A DNA stretch of 64,000 nucleotides from Pseudomonadota bacterium (GCA_023436885.1 JAEZHI010000004.1:248001-312000); one strand, 5' to 3'. Positions 43,199 to 51,986 are shown, numbered from the stretch's first letter. Notes: generated by a model not told the origin, from the letters alone. A program made the numbers and translations.

Positions 43199-43293
43199 CT
43201 CCAGTTCCTTCCTATCAGCACTGACAAATCAGGAGGACATAACCAACTCAGCCGTGACAGCGCCGTTACAAACTGGAAACGAGAACCTATCCG

Positions 43294-43998
43294 CTAGGTA
43301 GTAAGCGCGCGAAAATAGGACGTATGCGAGAATTCCCACGCGTTCGGTTCCGGAGAGCGGCCGCCATCTGCGGCCTCCACTGCTCTCACGAGAGCGATCG
43401 CGTCGAGCATTTTCTGGTCGACACGAAAGGTCCGAACGAGCTCGGCAATATTGGAACGTTCTCCAGATGTTAGTGGAGCTTCGGCAAGGATCGTTCTCCA
43501 AGTCCGAGCCTTGTAGAAGATCGAAGCTGCCGTCTCCATGATGGATTGATAGTGGACGTCGGAGATGAGGCCGGCTTTTAGAATGTTTTTGAGCGTGGCT
43601 CTGACATTCACCAACGGTTCGGACAACGGCGCGTATCCAAGTTCAGGCGGCGCATGCAGAAGCGCGACGTCGGCATCGTCGACGAGATGGCCGGCGGAAT
43701 AGTCATCGTAAATCGTCCCGACACCAATCATGCCGAAGTGAGCGCATTCGGCTGCGCGTAGCGCACCAATACTCGCCGCGCCGAATACTCGCACGCCAAG
43801 CGACAAAGCGTGGAGTATCTCCTTGTGCCAGACGGCGGCCGTCGTTTCGAAGTATCCGTCGATCAGGCCGATGACGTCAGCACCCTCCTCCACCGCCATG
43901 ACGACATCACCCTTCGCAGCGGGGGCACGCAGTTCGATGCTGGAAAGCCGACCGATCTCAGCTCCATATAGCGAGGGGCCAACGAAGATCCGCTTCAT
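43294..43998 (-). CDS. tfuA: TfuA-like protein
   Basis: 234-residue protein of the TfuA family, which partners YcaO enzymes and, in characterised systems, supplies activated sulfur for backbone thioamide formation. Landmarks: IFVGPSLYGAEI (4-15), GDVVMAVEEGADVIGLIDGYFE, VWHKEILHALSLGVRVFGAASIGALRAAEC (in part, about 57-86) and VGTIYDDYSAG. Start overlaps the ycaO stop by four bases, implying coupling. First described beside trifolitoxin genes in Rhizobium. The target here is not known. Confidence 0.92.
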   Translation of the reverse strand: MKRIFVGPSLYGAEIGRLSSIELRAPAAKGDVVMAVEEGADVIGLIDGYFETTAAVWHKEILHALSLGVRVFGAASIGALRAAECAHFGMIGVGTIYDDYSAGHLVDDADVALLHAPPELGYAPLSEPLVNVRATLKNILKAGLISDVHYQSIMETAASIFYKARTWRTILAEAPLTSGERSNIAELVRTFRVDQKMLDAIALVRAVEAADGGRSPEPNAWEFSHTSYFRALTT

Positions 43999-45194
43999 CG
44001 AAACACCAGAAGACGAGAAAGGGCTCGCGCCCCGAACCGTCGCTGTCGTCGACCTTCGGGATGTTCGAGTCCCGGCACGAGCATTTTGACAACCGAAAAG
44101 CGCTTTTCGCCCGGATTCATTCGAACCGCGATGACCCGACCGATTTCACGGTCTTGCAGCCTTTGAAGGATGCGTGACAGCATCGACTCCAACCCTTCTC
44201 CTGGACTCCCCAGATCCTTGGAAATTTTGGCTCGGGGTTGAAGACGCAGCTTGCGCAACAGAACTTCGGATGCCCGGCTGGTGTAGACGTCGTCCTCTAC
44301 ATCGTCTCGGGTTCCGGTAATCAGCGTCAATCGAGACTGTACGGCTTCGGTGATGGCCCTGAGCGTGGCACGATAAGCCACGGGATGTGTGCCGCTTCCC
44401 ATGGTCAGGTCGATGTACTTGAGGGATCGGCGCGATAAGGCATCGGCCGGCGATAGCAATGCCGAGAAGGTCGGTATGCCAAGATCGCTTGTCATGTCGA
44501 AAAGCTGAAGCCTGAACCCGGACCGTTCGATCCTGTCCAGCAGAGAGAGCAGGATGGGGTCGCGGAACTCAGCGCAGGAAACACACGTCGCCGCCTGGTG
44601 TTCGAAGCTCTCTAGCGACCAAAGTGTATCGGCGTCTCGCTCTATGCGCTCAAGCAGTCCATGGAAAATTGCCTCCCGATCAGTGTTTCCCGAGGCAAGT
44701 CCATCGGACGACTGCCAAAAATGCGAGGGACGGGTGAAATCGAGACGAACAGCCTCCAGCGGAACCCATACGGGCTGGTTGCTGCCCAGAAGATCGTGTC
44801 CTCTGACCCATTCAAGGCGGATGGCGCGATCAAGCGGCTGGTGACCGATAGCGACCAGATCATCAAGGGGATCGCAAGCCTCTCCGCCGGCCGCTATTTC
44901 CTCGGCCGATGCCTCTCGAAAGGGAAGTCTTGGCTGCTCGGCGCAAGCTCGCTCCAGCGCTTCCATTACAGCCGATGCCTTGGCATCGATATCGGTGATA
45001 CCTTTGCCCTGATGGACCGAAAGAGCACGCGCATTCGGACGTATGGCATTCCACACCGGAATGCCGATGCAGTCCAATCCCGTTACCTTGGCAACACGCG
45101 TGACACCGTGCTCCGCAAGAGCTGGGGCCACGCGTGTTAAGGTATCCTCCGGACGGCACATGCGGTCCGAATAGGTGTGTTCTATCGATGTCAC
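43995..45194 (-). CDS. ycaO: YcaO-domain ATP-dependent peptide-modifying enzyme
   Basis: 399-residue YcaO protein. YcaO enzymes phosphorylate a peptide amide oxygen to make azolines, amidines or, with TfuA, thioamides. The Mg/ATP-site motifs are visible: SAVMEALERACAEQ (about 73-86), GNTDREAIFHGLLERIERDA (about 169-188) and RATLRAITEAVQSRLTLITG (about 275-294). No PxPxP-like C-terminus of azoline-forming YcaOs is seen; it ends SRLLVFR. No separate leader-binding (RRE) or dehydrogenase gene lies nearby. The GTG at 45194 is the longest start, 22 bp after the small peptide gene, without a clear ribosome site; ATG at 45161 is an alternative. Confidence 0.93.
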   Translation of the reverse strand: MTSIEHTYSDRMCRPEDTLTRVAPALAEHGVTRVAKVTGLDCIGIPVWNAIRPNARALSVHQGKGITDIDAKASAVMEALERACAEQPRLPFREASAEEIAAGGEACDPLDDLVAIGHQPLDRAIRLEWVRGHDLLGSNQPVWVPLEAVRLDFTRPSHFWQSSDGLASGNTDREAIFHGLLERIERDADTLWSLESFEHQAATCVSCAEFRDPILLSLLDRIERSGFRLQLFDMTSDLGIPTFSALLSPADALSRRSLKYIDLTMGSGTHPVAYRATLRAITEAVQSRLTLITGTRDDVEDDVYTSRASEVLLRKLRLQPRAKISKDLGSPGEGLESMLSRILQRLQDREIGRVIAVRMNPGEKRFSVVKMLVPGLEHPEGRRQRRFGARALSRLLVFR

Positions 45195-45216
45195 TTAATT
45201 CGGACCGAGCGTGGCC

Positions 45217-45477
45217 TTACCCGTTGAGACGGCCGGAATAGGCGCTCAGGCGCCCTGAGAAGGCCTCGCCCTTGCCGGTCAAGGCTTCATCGCCGCTGTC
45301 GAGGGCCACGGCAAGATCGACGCCGGCAACCAGCTTTGCGCCCTTGTCGCGAGCCGCCTTAGAAAAGTCGAAAGGTTCCTTGGTGCCGTCCGGCAGCGCG
45401 GATACCGTTCCGTTCTCGAAATCGACCAGCCAATATCCGGTCTCACCGGAGATGCCTAGAACTGCCAATTTAGCCAT
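45217..45477 (-). CDS. 86-residue peptide, candidate RiPP precursor
   Basis: Short gene directly upstream of ycaO with a strong ribosome site (GAGGAGAG, six bases before the ATG). The N-terminal part begins MAKLAVLGISGETGYWLVDF, an acidic middle includes EPFDFSKAARDKGAKLVAG, and the C-terminus is Gly/Ser-rich with an imperfect tandem repeat, FSGRLS and YSGRLN, ending in Gly. Size, position between the regulator and ycaO, and the repeated C-terminal motif fit a leader-plus-core precursor. I do not recognise a family, and no Cys is present. A non-precursor function (a small structural or regulatory protein) remains possible. Confidence 0.75.
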   Translation of the reverse strand: MAKLAVLGISGETGYWLVDFENGTVSALPDGTKEPFDFSKAARDKGAKLVAGVDLAVALDSGDEALTGKGEAFSGRLSAYSGRLNG

Positions 45478-45503
45478 GTTCGTCTCTCCTCATCCACGGG
45501 CGG

Positions 45504-47474
45504 TTATTTGAAGCCCGCTTTCCGCATGCCATCTCGGAATATGTCCGTCTTCCACTTCTCGCGGATCGGCACGGTGGAGAGCCAATCATCGATCGTGAAG
45601 TCAGGATAGATTGCGAGAGTTCGGCGCATTTCTTTCTTGGCGTTCCGGTGATCGCCAAGCATGGCATAGGCTGCCGCAGCCAGCCTTCCTGCGTTTGCCT
45701 GATCGGCCATGCGGCCTATGCACGCGATCGCCTCGCCGTACTGTTCCAGAAAATAGTTGGCACCAGCCGCCGTCCACCAATAGAGGTCGGGGCACAGCGG
45801 ATTGAGCTCGATAGCTCGCTTGATCTTGTCGAGGGCCAGAATTGGATCGGCCGCGTGGACGAGTGTGTCGGCGTGATCGGCGATCAGGTCGGCGTGCGAT
45901 GGCGCGCGGCTCTCGGCCTCCAGGAAGGCCTCCATGCTCTCGAAGAAGTCACCCTGGTAGAGTTTGGCAACGCCGAGCTGATGATAGCCGCCAGCATCGT
46001 CAGCTCCGATCCGGATGGCATCTCGCGCATGGGTCTCTGCCGAGCGAAGCAGCTCTTGATCGCCTCGTGCCGTCAAAAGCCACTCGAGATGTTCCGTCCG
46101 CGCCAGTCCGGCGATTGCCGAGGCATATTGCGATGCATCCTGCAGCGCAGCGCGAAAGAACTTTCGAGCTCGGCGGATGCCCGGCAGATCGGCGATCGAG
46201 AGGCTGTGCTGACCGAGAAGATAGTTCTGATAAGCGGTGGGCTTGGAGACAGTCCGAATCTTGTCCAGCTCTCGCTTTCCGATCGCCCCCGTCGTTTCCG
46301 AGACGATCCTCGCAACAAGTTCCCGATAGGTGTCTGGAAAGTCGTCGGTATGGCCTCGGAATCGCTCGGACCAGATAACCTCGTCGTCGGCAACATGTAC
46401 GAGCGTCGCATAAAGAGAAGCTTCCCCACCCCGCTCCTGAAGCTGAGTTTCGAGAACGTAGGAGACATCGAACTGCTTCAGAATGCTGGTCTCGTCCCCT
46501 CGCATCGCGGCGATCCGCCGCGCGGTGTGCGGAGCGACAATGGCCATCGTCCGAACGCGGCAAAGGCCGATCGTCACATCTTCGACAAGTCCGGAAATCG
46601 GAGCCCAGTTTCCTTGTTCCTCTTGGCTTTTCGGAGGCAACAGAAGCAGCCGAGGCAGTTGAGGGCGGGAAGTCGAACTAACCCCCGGCTCCACCGCTTC
46701 GGCTCGCTCGTGCAAGGGTTCAGCGTTGACGGCAGCCGCCTTGCTTCCATCGCTGAAAAGCAAACGGGCAAAGCGAAGCATATCTTCGGATGGCCGCGTG
46801 TTGAGATCGGTCCAGAGCTGCTGCTTGTAGCGATCGTATATGAGGCGTGCCTGTGACAATCGCCTGTCCCTAGCATACACCCTCATCAACACTTGATGGG
46901 CGATATCGCTGTAGGGATCCAGCGCAATGAGACGTGCTGCTGCGGCCTTGATTATCGCACCGTTCTGAGGTGACAGCGCTGCGACCGCTTCGTCCAGCGC
47001 GGCGGCAAATTCCGCCAGCCAGAAATCACGCCTTTCGATAAGCCAGAGTTGGCCCGCTTCGGACGAAATGTCCACATCTGCAAGAAACTGCCCAGACGCT
47101 ACCTTCAGGAACGCTTCCAGACGGGCAATGACATTTTGCGAAGGCCCTGGTTTCAATTCCTCGAAATCGAAAATGACCTCGTCCCGGCGTAGGGATACAT
47201 CAGAGGCCTCGATATCCAGGAGGGATGCACCGAGTTCGCCTTGCCGCGTTCGAACTCTTGAAAGCAGCTGGCGAAGGTTGCCAAGCGCATTGGTGCCGGA
47301 CCCCTCGGCGTCTTCCGGCCACAGGAAGGAAGCCAGCTCGGAACGCGAGGCCCTGCCCGTTGGGCGAAATCCCAAGAATACGATTGCAAGAAGCCCTTTG
47401 TCTGGAAATGCGACAACCTGGCCTTCGGGGCCAAGCAACCGCATCTTGCCAAAGGTCTTCAATCCCAAGGCCAC
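45504..47474 (-). CDS. SARP/BTAD-like transcriptional regulator with TPR domain
   Basis: 656-residue regulator. N-terminal OmpR/SARP-type winged helix (about 5-100: GKMRLLGPEGQVVAF and SRSELASFLWPEDAEGSGTNALG), bacterial transcriptional activator domain (about 110-245), a CadC/adenylate-cyclase-like segment (about 285-385: FDVSYVLETQLQ and DDEVIWSERFRGHTDDF) and C-terminal TPR-like helices (about 400-640). Starts at a GTG with AGGGGA five bases upstream. SARPs commonly activate specialised-metabolite genes; its place 26 bp before the candidate precursor points to control of the YcaO-TfuA genes. Confidence 0.85.
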   Translation of the reverse strand: MALGLKTFGKMRLLGPEGQVVAFPDKGLLAIVFLGFRPTGRASRSELASFLWPEDAEGSGTNALGNLRQLLSRVRTRQGELGASLLDIEASDVSLRRDEVIFDFEELKPGPSQNVIARLEAFLKVASGQFLADVDISSEAGQLWLIERRDFWLAEFAAALDEAVAALSPQNGAIIKAAAARLIALDPYSDIAHQVLMRVYARDRRLSQARLIYDRYKQQLWTDLNTRPSEDMLRFARLLFSDGSKAAAVNAEPLHERAEAVEPGVSSTSRPQLPRLLLLPPKSQEEQGNWAPISGLVEDVTIGLCRVRTMAIVAPHTARRIAAMRGDETSILKQFDVSYVLETQLQERGGEASLYATLVHVADDEVIWSERFRGHTDDFPDTYRELVARIVSETTGAIGKRELDKIRTVSKPTAYQNYLLGQHSLSIADLPGIRRARKFFRAALQDASQYASAIAGLARTEHLEWLLTARGDQELLRSAETHARDAIRIGADDAGGYHQLGVAKLYQGDFFESMEAFLEAESRAPSHADLIADHADTLVHAADPILALDKIKRAIELNPLCPDLYWWTAAGANYFLEQYGEAIACIGRMADQANAGRLAAAAYAMLGDHRNAKKEMRRTLAIYPDFTIDDWLSTVPIREKWKTDIFRDGMRKAGFK

Positions 47475-47506
47475 GCCAGTCCCCTTTCGGTCTTGAACAC
47501 GCTCGT

Positions 47507-47953
47507 TCAGTTTGAACGAAGAACCCCCAGATCGGGGTCAATGGCCACGCCGCTCAAAGCTGCTTGATGGTCTTCAGCAAGCAGCTTAACCAGGTCGATC
47601 ACCGATTTCCTAACCTTGGCACTCTTGATACGGGCAAAAGCCTTGTTCAAAGCCATGCCATCCTGCGTCAGCAGAGAGGCATCGACCGCTTCAGAAAGGT
47701 GCTCGCCGTCCGAGAGCGGGTAGTCGACGATATTCTCGAAAAAGAAGCTCACCGGCACGTCGAAGACGTTGGCAATGGTCTGAAGGCGGGACGCGCTGAT
47801 GCGGCTCATCCCTTTTTCGTATTTTTGCACCTGCTGAAATGTCACACCCAGATGGTCCGCCAACTTCCCTTGGCTCATCCCGACGAGAAAGCGACGCATG
47901 CGAACCCGAGCGCCTACGTGAACGTCGATGGGGTTGGGCGATTTGGCGGTCAT
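47507..47953 (-). CDS. XRE-family HTH regulator
   Basis: 148-residue DNA-binding protein with an N-terminal Cro/CI-type HTH (about 12-70): VGARVRMRRFLVGMSQGKLA, then LGVTFQQVQKYEKGMSRISA and LQTIANVFDVPVSFFF. The C-terminal tail (about 90-148) is helical and may dimerise. This type is common in rhizobia. First gene of the operon; the palindrome at 48037-48056 lies 84 bp upstream and may be its own operator. Confidence 0.92.
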   Translation of the reverse strand: MTAKSPNPIDVHVGARVRMRRFLVGMSQGKLADHLGVTFQQVQKYEKGMSRISASRLQTIANVFDVPVSFFFENIVDYPLSDGEHLSEAVDASLLTQDGMALNKAFARIKSAKVRKSVIDLVKLLAEDHQAALSGVAIDPDLGVLRSN

Positions 47954-48286
47954 TGGAGTCTCCGGCTTGGAATGGTCGACGAGCGCAACGATCGAGACGG
48001 CTTGGTCAGCTGGTCCAAAAGCCCAACTACAAATTAGTGTATTTCATGAACCACACAAAATAAAGTAGCGAGATTGTATCAAAACTTGGTGTGCTTAAGC
48101 GGCGCTTGCATTGTTATTGCTCACTAAACGAGCGTCTTGATGCAAAAACACACCATCCACCTCCGAACATTTGAATCCGTCGATTGCCCCCCGGCTGCCT
48201 GATGGACTACTGTTGTTTGTATGGAGCAGGCGGGCAAAAGAATCCTGCCGCACTTAGGGATGAGACGAAAAAGGGAGGCCTGGTGG
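47954..48286. promoter_or_regulatory. divergent control region, YcaO operon / FGGY kinase
   Basis: 333-bp AT-richer gap between the XRE regulator gene (minus) and the FGGY kinase (plus). No gene was found; an open frame running antisense to the regulator is a shadow. It holds the palindrome at 48037-48056 and an A/T-rich block around 48057-48120. Promoters in both directions are expected here but no clear -35/-10 pair stands out. Confidence 0.5.
48037..48056. promoter_or_regulatory. 20-bp imperfect palindrome upstream of the XRE regulator
   Basis: The pattern is GTGT-NN-TTCATGAA-NN-ACAC; 16 of 20 positions match the reverse complement, with a fully symmetric 8-bp centre. A plausible XRE-dimer operator for autoregulation and control of the YcaO-TfuA operon. 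Confidence 0.6.
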
Positions 48287-49849
48287 ATGACCGGGGCCGA
48301 TTGTGTATTGGGCGTGGACCTCGGTACCTCGTCCGTGAAAGCTGTTCTGGTCGATCGTGATGGCCGCATCCTTGGACAGGGGCGTGCAGAGTATGGCTTC
48401 GTCAGTCTGCATAGCCTGTGGGCTGAGCAATCATCGGAAGTCTGGCTGCATGCCTTTACGGAAGCAGTGAGAGAAACATTGCTGCGTTCTGGCGTCACGC
48501 CGCAAAACGTCAAAGGCATGGCGGTCTCGGCCATCGGTGGTGGCACCGGCATTCCGGTTGATGTCGGCATGAATCCTATTCGCCCATGCCTCCTCTGGCT
48601 GGATCGGCGCGCCAAGATCGAAAGCGAGCGTGTCCGGCAGATAATCAGCGAGGAAGACCTCTACGCCATTACCGGCAACGGGGCGGACTCCTATTTCGGG
48701 TTCACCAAGATCCTCTGGATCAAGAACCATGAACCGGAGGTCTGGTCGCACATCAATTATTTCCTGCCCCCGAATGCAGACATCATCTATCGGCTCACAG
48801 GGGAGATCGCAGTCGACCATTCGCAAGCCTGCAATATCGGCGGCGTCTATGATCTCGGCAAGCGTGCCTGGTCGGAGGAGATGGCCGACATCCTTGATAT
48901 TCCGCCCTATTTCTTTCCAGAGCGGTTGGTCGGATCTCAAGAAATCGTTGGCCGTCTGCATAAGGCCGGCGCTCGCATGTTGGGCCTGACCGAGGGCTTG
49001 CCGGTCTGCGCGGGTGGCGTCGATGCGGCGGTCGCCACACTTCGAGCCGGCGTCGTTCGCGAAGGACAGCACGCTGCCATGCTGAGCTCGTCGACTTGCT
49101 GGGGCTTCATCCACGCGAGCGCCGATCGCTTTCCCGGTCTTGTTTCGATGCCCTACGTCATCGACAGCGAGACGCTGACCTACTCCTACGGTGGCTCAGC
49201 GACATCGGGCTCGGTTGTTCAATGGTTCCGCGACAACTTCGCCGACAACGAACGGCTGGTGGAGTCCCTAACCAGTGGCGGTAAGCGCCGCATCTCCGCT
49301 TTCGACCTGCTTGACGAGCACGCCTCGACGATCCAGCCGGGCTCCAACGGCCTGATGGTGCTTCCCTATTTCATGGGTGAGCGCAGTCCTATCTGGGATG
49401 TTGACGCCCGAGGTACCATCACAGGGCTGACGCTCAATCACACCAAGTCCCATCTTTACCGAGCCATCCTGGAAAGTGTCGCCTACGCTCTCAAGAACAA
49501 CATCGAGTATGGCAGCGCCGCCTTCCAGGGGCTTGAGGAGCAACTGACCGTTGTAGGTGACGTATCGAAGTCGGACCTGTGGGTCGACATCATCACCAAT
49601 GTGACCGGCCGGCCTGTGCGTGTGCTGCCCAACAGCGGCAAGGCGGCCTATGGCGCTGCGGTGATCGCCGCCTATGGTATTGGGATGATTGACCGCGAGC
49701 AGATGAGTGACTGGCTCAGCATCCGTCAGGAGGCGCGGGTCTTGATGCCGGATCCGGCCGCGCATGCAGTCTATGAGCGCACGTTCGAAAACTTCAAGCG
49801 GCTCTATGAGCACATGAAATCCTATTTCCCCACCGCGACCGAAACTTGA
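48287..49849 (+). CDS. FGGY-family carbohydrate kinase (xylulokinase-like)
   Basis: 520-residue sugar kinase. N-terminal FGGY domain with phosphate loop VDLGTSSVKAVLVDRDG (about 9-25); LLWLDRRA and the second-domain motifs GVDAAVATLRAGV (about 239-251), FMGERSPIWDVDARG and VVGDVSKSDLWVDIITN. The ATG at 48287 follows AGGGAGG; the frame is open to 48221. Substrate is probably a ketopentose, as it adjoins a pentitol locus, but the exact sugar cannot be read from sequence. Followed by a convergent AraC gene. Confidence 0.85.
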   Translation: MTGADCVLGVDLGTSSVKAVLVDRDGRILGQGRAEYGFVSLHSLWAEQSSEVWLHAFTEAVRETLLRSGVTPQNVKGMAVSAIGGGTGIPVDVGMNPIRPCLLWLDRRAKIESERVRQIISEEDLYAITGNGADSYFGFTKILWIKNHEPEVWSHINYFLPPNADIIYRLTGEIAVDHSQACNIGGVYDLGKRAWSEEMADILDIPPYFFPERLVGSQEIVGRLHKAGARMLGLTEGLPVCAGGVDAAVATLRAGVVREGQHAAMLSSSTCWGFIHASADRFPGLVSMPYVIDSETLTYSYGGSATSGSVVQWFRDNFADNERLVESLTSGGKRRISAFDLLDEHASTIQPGSNGLMVLPYFMGERSPIWDVDARGTITGLTLNHTKSHLYRAILESVAYALKNNIEYGSAAFQGLEEQLTVVGDVSKSDLWVDIITNVTGRPVRVLPNSGKAAYGAAVIAAYGIGMIDREQMSDWLSIRQEARVLMPDPAAHAVYERTFENFKRLYEHMKSYFPTATET

Positions 49850-49860
49850 GCCCTGTGCTC

Positions 49861-50769
49861 TCAGGCTGCTGCAATGCCCTCGAGCGGGAACTCGTATTCC
49901 TGCGCCTCCTGCGATTTGCGGCGAAACTCGCTGGGGGTTACGCCGATCACCTGCCGGAAGAGTCGATTGTAGTTCGAAACGTTGTTGAACCCCACGAGAA
50001 AGCAGATCTCCTGGATGGAGCGCGACGTGGAGAACAGGTACTCGCAGGACTTGTTGATCCTGGTCTTGATGACGTAACGCCTGAAGCCGATGCCGGTGCA
50101 CTCGATGAACCAGCGCGAAAACATCTTGTAGCTCATGCCGACCAGGTCGGCTGCCGCCTCCATTGATACGTCTTCTTCGATGTGTTCGCGGATGTAGTCG
50201 ACGACCTTGTTGAACCGTCGAAGCGAGGCCGTGCGCATGTCGATGAAGTAGCGCGATGTTCCGAGCACTGTCTTTCGGCTGCAGTGCTGGAGTTGATCGA
50301 TGATCCGCATGAACGAGATGAGCCGCTCGAGCGGCTCTTGCGTATCTATGGTGTTCATCAGCCCGTAGACTGCTCTTTGAGTCTCGCCCCCGTACTCCAC
50401 CCCGAACACGGCTTCGTCGAAAGCCGGACGAAGAAGGCGTAACTCCGTCAGGACATTCGCGCTGGCCTCGATCCACTCCTTACGGAACTGGAGGATCAGA
50501 TCTCGCTCCGGAACCATCGTTCCGCTGCGCGCGTCGCTGACAAAATTGTGCGGGGTGTAAGGACCGATCAAGAACAGGCTCCCCGGCCTGAAGCTCAGCA
50601 CGTTATCTCCGATGAACAGCTTGCCGCTGGTCCGGACGATCTGATGAAGCTCATATTCCGGATGGAAGTGCCACTTGTCGCTGTCGTTCGGCCAGCCGCA
50701 GCGCTCGAAACGAAAGGAATTCCCGAGATTGTTGTCGTTCACGACGAGTGACGGCTTCATCTCCGGCAT
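49861..50769 (-). CDS. AraC-family transcriptional regulator
   Basis: 302-residue regulator with an N-terminal cupin (about 25-110: DKWHFHPEYELHQIVRTSGKL and LIGPYTPHNFV) and a C-terminal double HTH (about 185-290: VSMEAAADLVGMSYKMFSRWF and EICFLVGFNNVSNYNRLFRQV). AAGGGAAC precedes the ATG. It sits between the FGGY kinase and the divergent pentitol importer, so it probably controls the importer operon. Confidence 0.9.
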   Translation of the reverse strand: MPEMKPSLVVNDNNLGNSFRFERCGWPNDSDKWHFHPEYELHQIVRTSGKLFIGDNVLSFRPGSLFLIGPYTPHNFVSDARSGTMVPERDLILQFRKEWIEASANVLTELRLLRPAFDEAVFGVEYGGETQRAVYGLMNTIDTQEPLERLISFMRIIDQLQHCSRKTVLGTSRYFIDMRTASLRRFNKVVDYIREHIEEDVSMEAAADLVGMSYKMFSRWFIECTGIGFRRYVIKTRINKSCEYLFSTSRSIQEICFLVGFNNVSNYNRLFRQVIGVTPSEFRRKSQEAQEYEFPLEGIAAA

Positions 50770-51026
50770 TGCTTGTTCCCTTGTCCGTTAGCCTGTTCAG
50801 CGCCGATCGTGTCGCATGATCCGGGTCCGGCGATACGCCGTCAAGACAACCGCCTCCACACCTAAAGATCACTCAGACCAAAGGCTAATGGGGATGCCAA
50901 ATTCCCTAGGCAACTCAACGAAGCGGTGGAAAAAGTACAAGACAAATCAGGAAAATCGTCTAGGGGGTAATTTGCCAGTCAGCTAGAACGACTCCGCCGA
51001 AAGGCAATAAATACGGAGGAGACGTT

Positions 51027-51944
51027 ATGAATAACCATGCAAAAGCGGCGTTGCTCGCCGCTTCGGCGACGCTTGTCCTGTCTGCCGGCGCAGCTCTCGC
51101 CAAGGACGCTCCCAAGATCGGTGTTTCCTTTCAGGAAATGAACAATCCTTATTTCATCGTGATGAATGAGGAAGTCACTGCTTTCGCCAAACTGATCGGA
51201 ACGAATACTCAGGTTTACGTTGCTGACGCGCGCCACGACGTTTCCAAACAGCTCAGCGACATTGAGGATATGGTCTCCAAGGGCGTCAACATTCTCGTCG
51301 TGAACCCGACGGACTCCGAAGGCGTACGCGGTGCCGTGGAAGCTGCCAAGGCCAAGGGCGTGACGGTCGTGTCGGTGGACGCCCAGGCTGCTGGCGTCGA
51401 TGCTTTCGTCGGCTCCAAGAACTACGACGCTGGCGTGCTGGCTTGCGACGCGCTGGTCAAGGATATCGGTGGCAAGGGTGAGGTTGCCATCCTCGACGGT
51501 ATCGCCGTGGTTCCGATCCTCGAACGCGTTCGCGGCTGCAAGGACGCCCTTGCCAAGGCTAAGGACGTCAAGCTGGTCGACATCCAGAACGGCCGTCAGG
51601 AGCGCGATATTGCCGTCGACGTCGTCGAAAACATGATCCAGTCGCACCCGAACCTGAAGGGCGTGTTCTCGGTCAACGACGGTGGTGCCATGGGTGCACT
51701 CGCCGCTATCGAAGGTTCGGGCAAGGACATCGTCCTGACCTCGGTCGACGGAGCTCCCGAAGCGACCAAGGCGATCGCCGCCGGCTCGGCCTTCAAGGCC
51801 ACGGCTGCCCAGTTCCCGCGCGACCAGATGCGCATTGGCCTTGCCATCGCTCTGGCCAAGTATATGGGCGCCCATGTTCCGGCCGTGATCCCGATCGACG
51901 TGCAACTCGTCGACAAGTCCAACGCGGCAACCTTCGCCTGGTGA
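51027..51944 (+). CDS. sugar/polyol ABC transporter binding protein (RbsB type)
   Basis: 305-residue periplasmic-binding protein of the ribose/galactose class. Signal peptide ends near GAALAKDA (about 25). Motifs: KIGVSFQEMNNPYFIVMNEE, DMVSKGVNILVVNPTDSEGV, GVTVVSVDAQAAGVDAFVGS and HPNLKGVFSVNDGGAMGAL. GGAGGAGA precedes the ATG. First gene of the operon with rbsA/rbsC-like genes; followed by a perfect 12-bp hairpin. Confidence 0.92.
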   Translation: MNNHAKAALLAASATLVLSAGAALAKDAPKIGVSFQEMNNPYFIVMNEEVTAFAKLIGTNTQVYVADARHDVSKQLSDIEDMVSKGVNILVVNPTDSEGVRGAVEAAKAKGVTVVSVDAQAAGVDAFVGSKNYDAGVLACDALVKDIGGKGEVAILDGIAVVPILERVRGCKDALAKAKDVKLVDIQNGRQERDIAVDVVENMIQSHPNLKGVFSVNDGGAMGALAAIEGSGKDIVLTSVDGAPEATKAIAAGSAFKATAAQFPRDQMRIGLAIALAKYMGAHVPAVIPIDVQLVDKSNAATFAW

Positions 51945-51950
51945 TCGATC

Positions 51951-51986
51951 CGCCGCGGGGAGAGGCTGACCACCCTCCCCGCGGCG
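51951..51986 (+). promoter_or_regulatory. strong hairpin between binding-protein and ATPase genes
   Basis: Perfect 12-bp inverted repeat CGCCGCGGGGAG (51951-51962) / CTCCCCGCGGCG (51975-51986), 12-base loop, no T-run. Likely retards 3' decay of the binding-protein mRNA or partly attenuates transcription. Confidence 0.7.

Noticed and set aside
47564..48037. 157-codon plus-strand frame antisense to the XRE regulator
   Set aside because: Mirrors the HTH gene, which has clear family motifs and correct operon placement.
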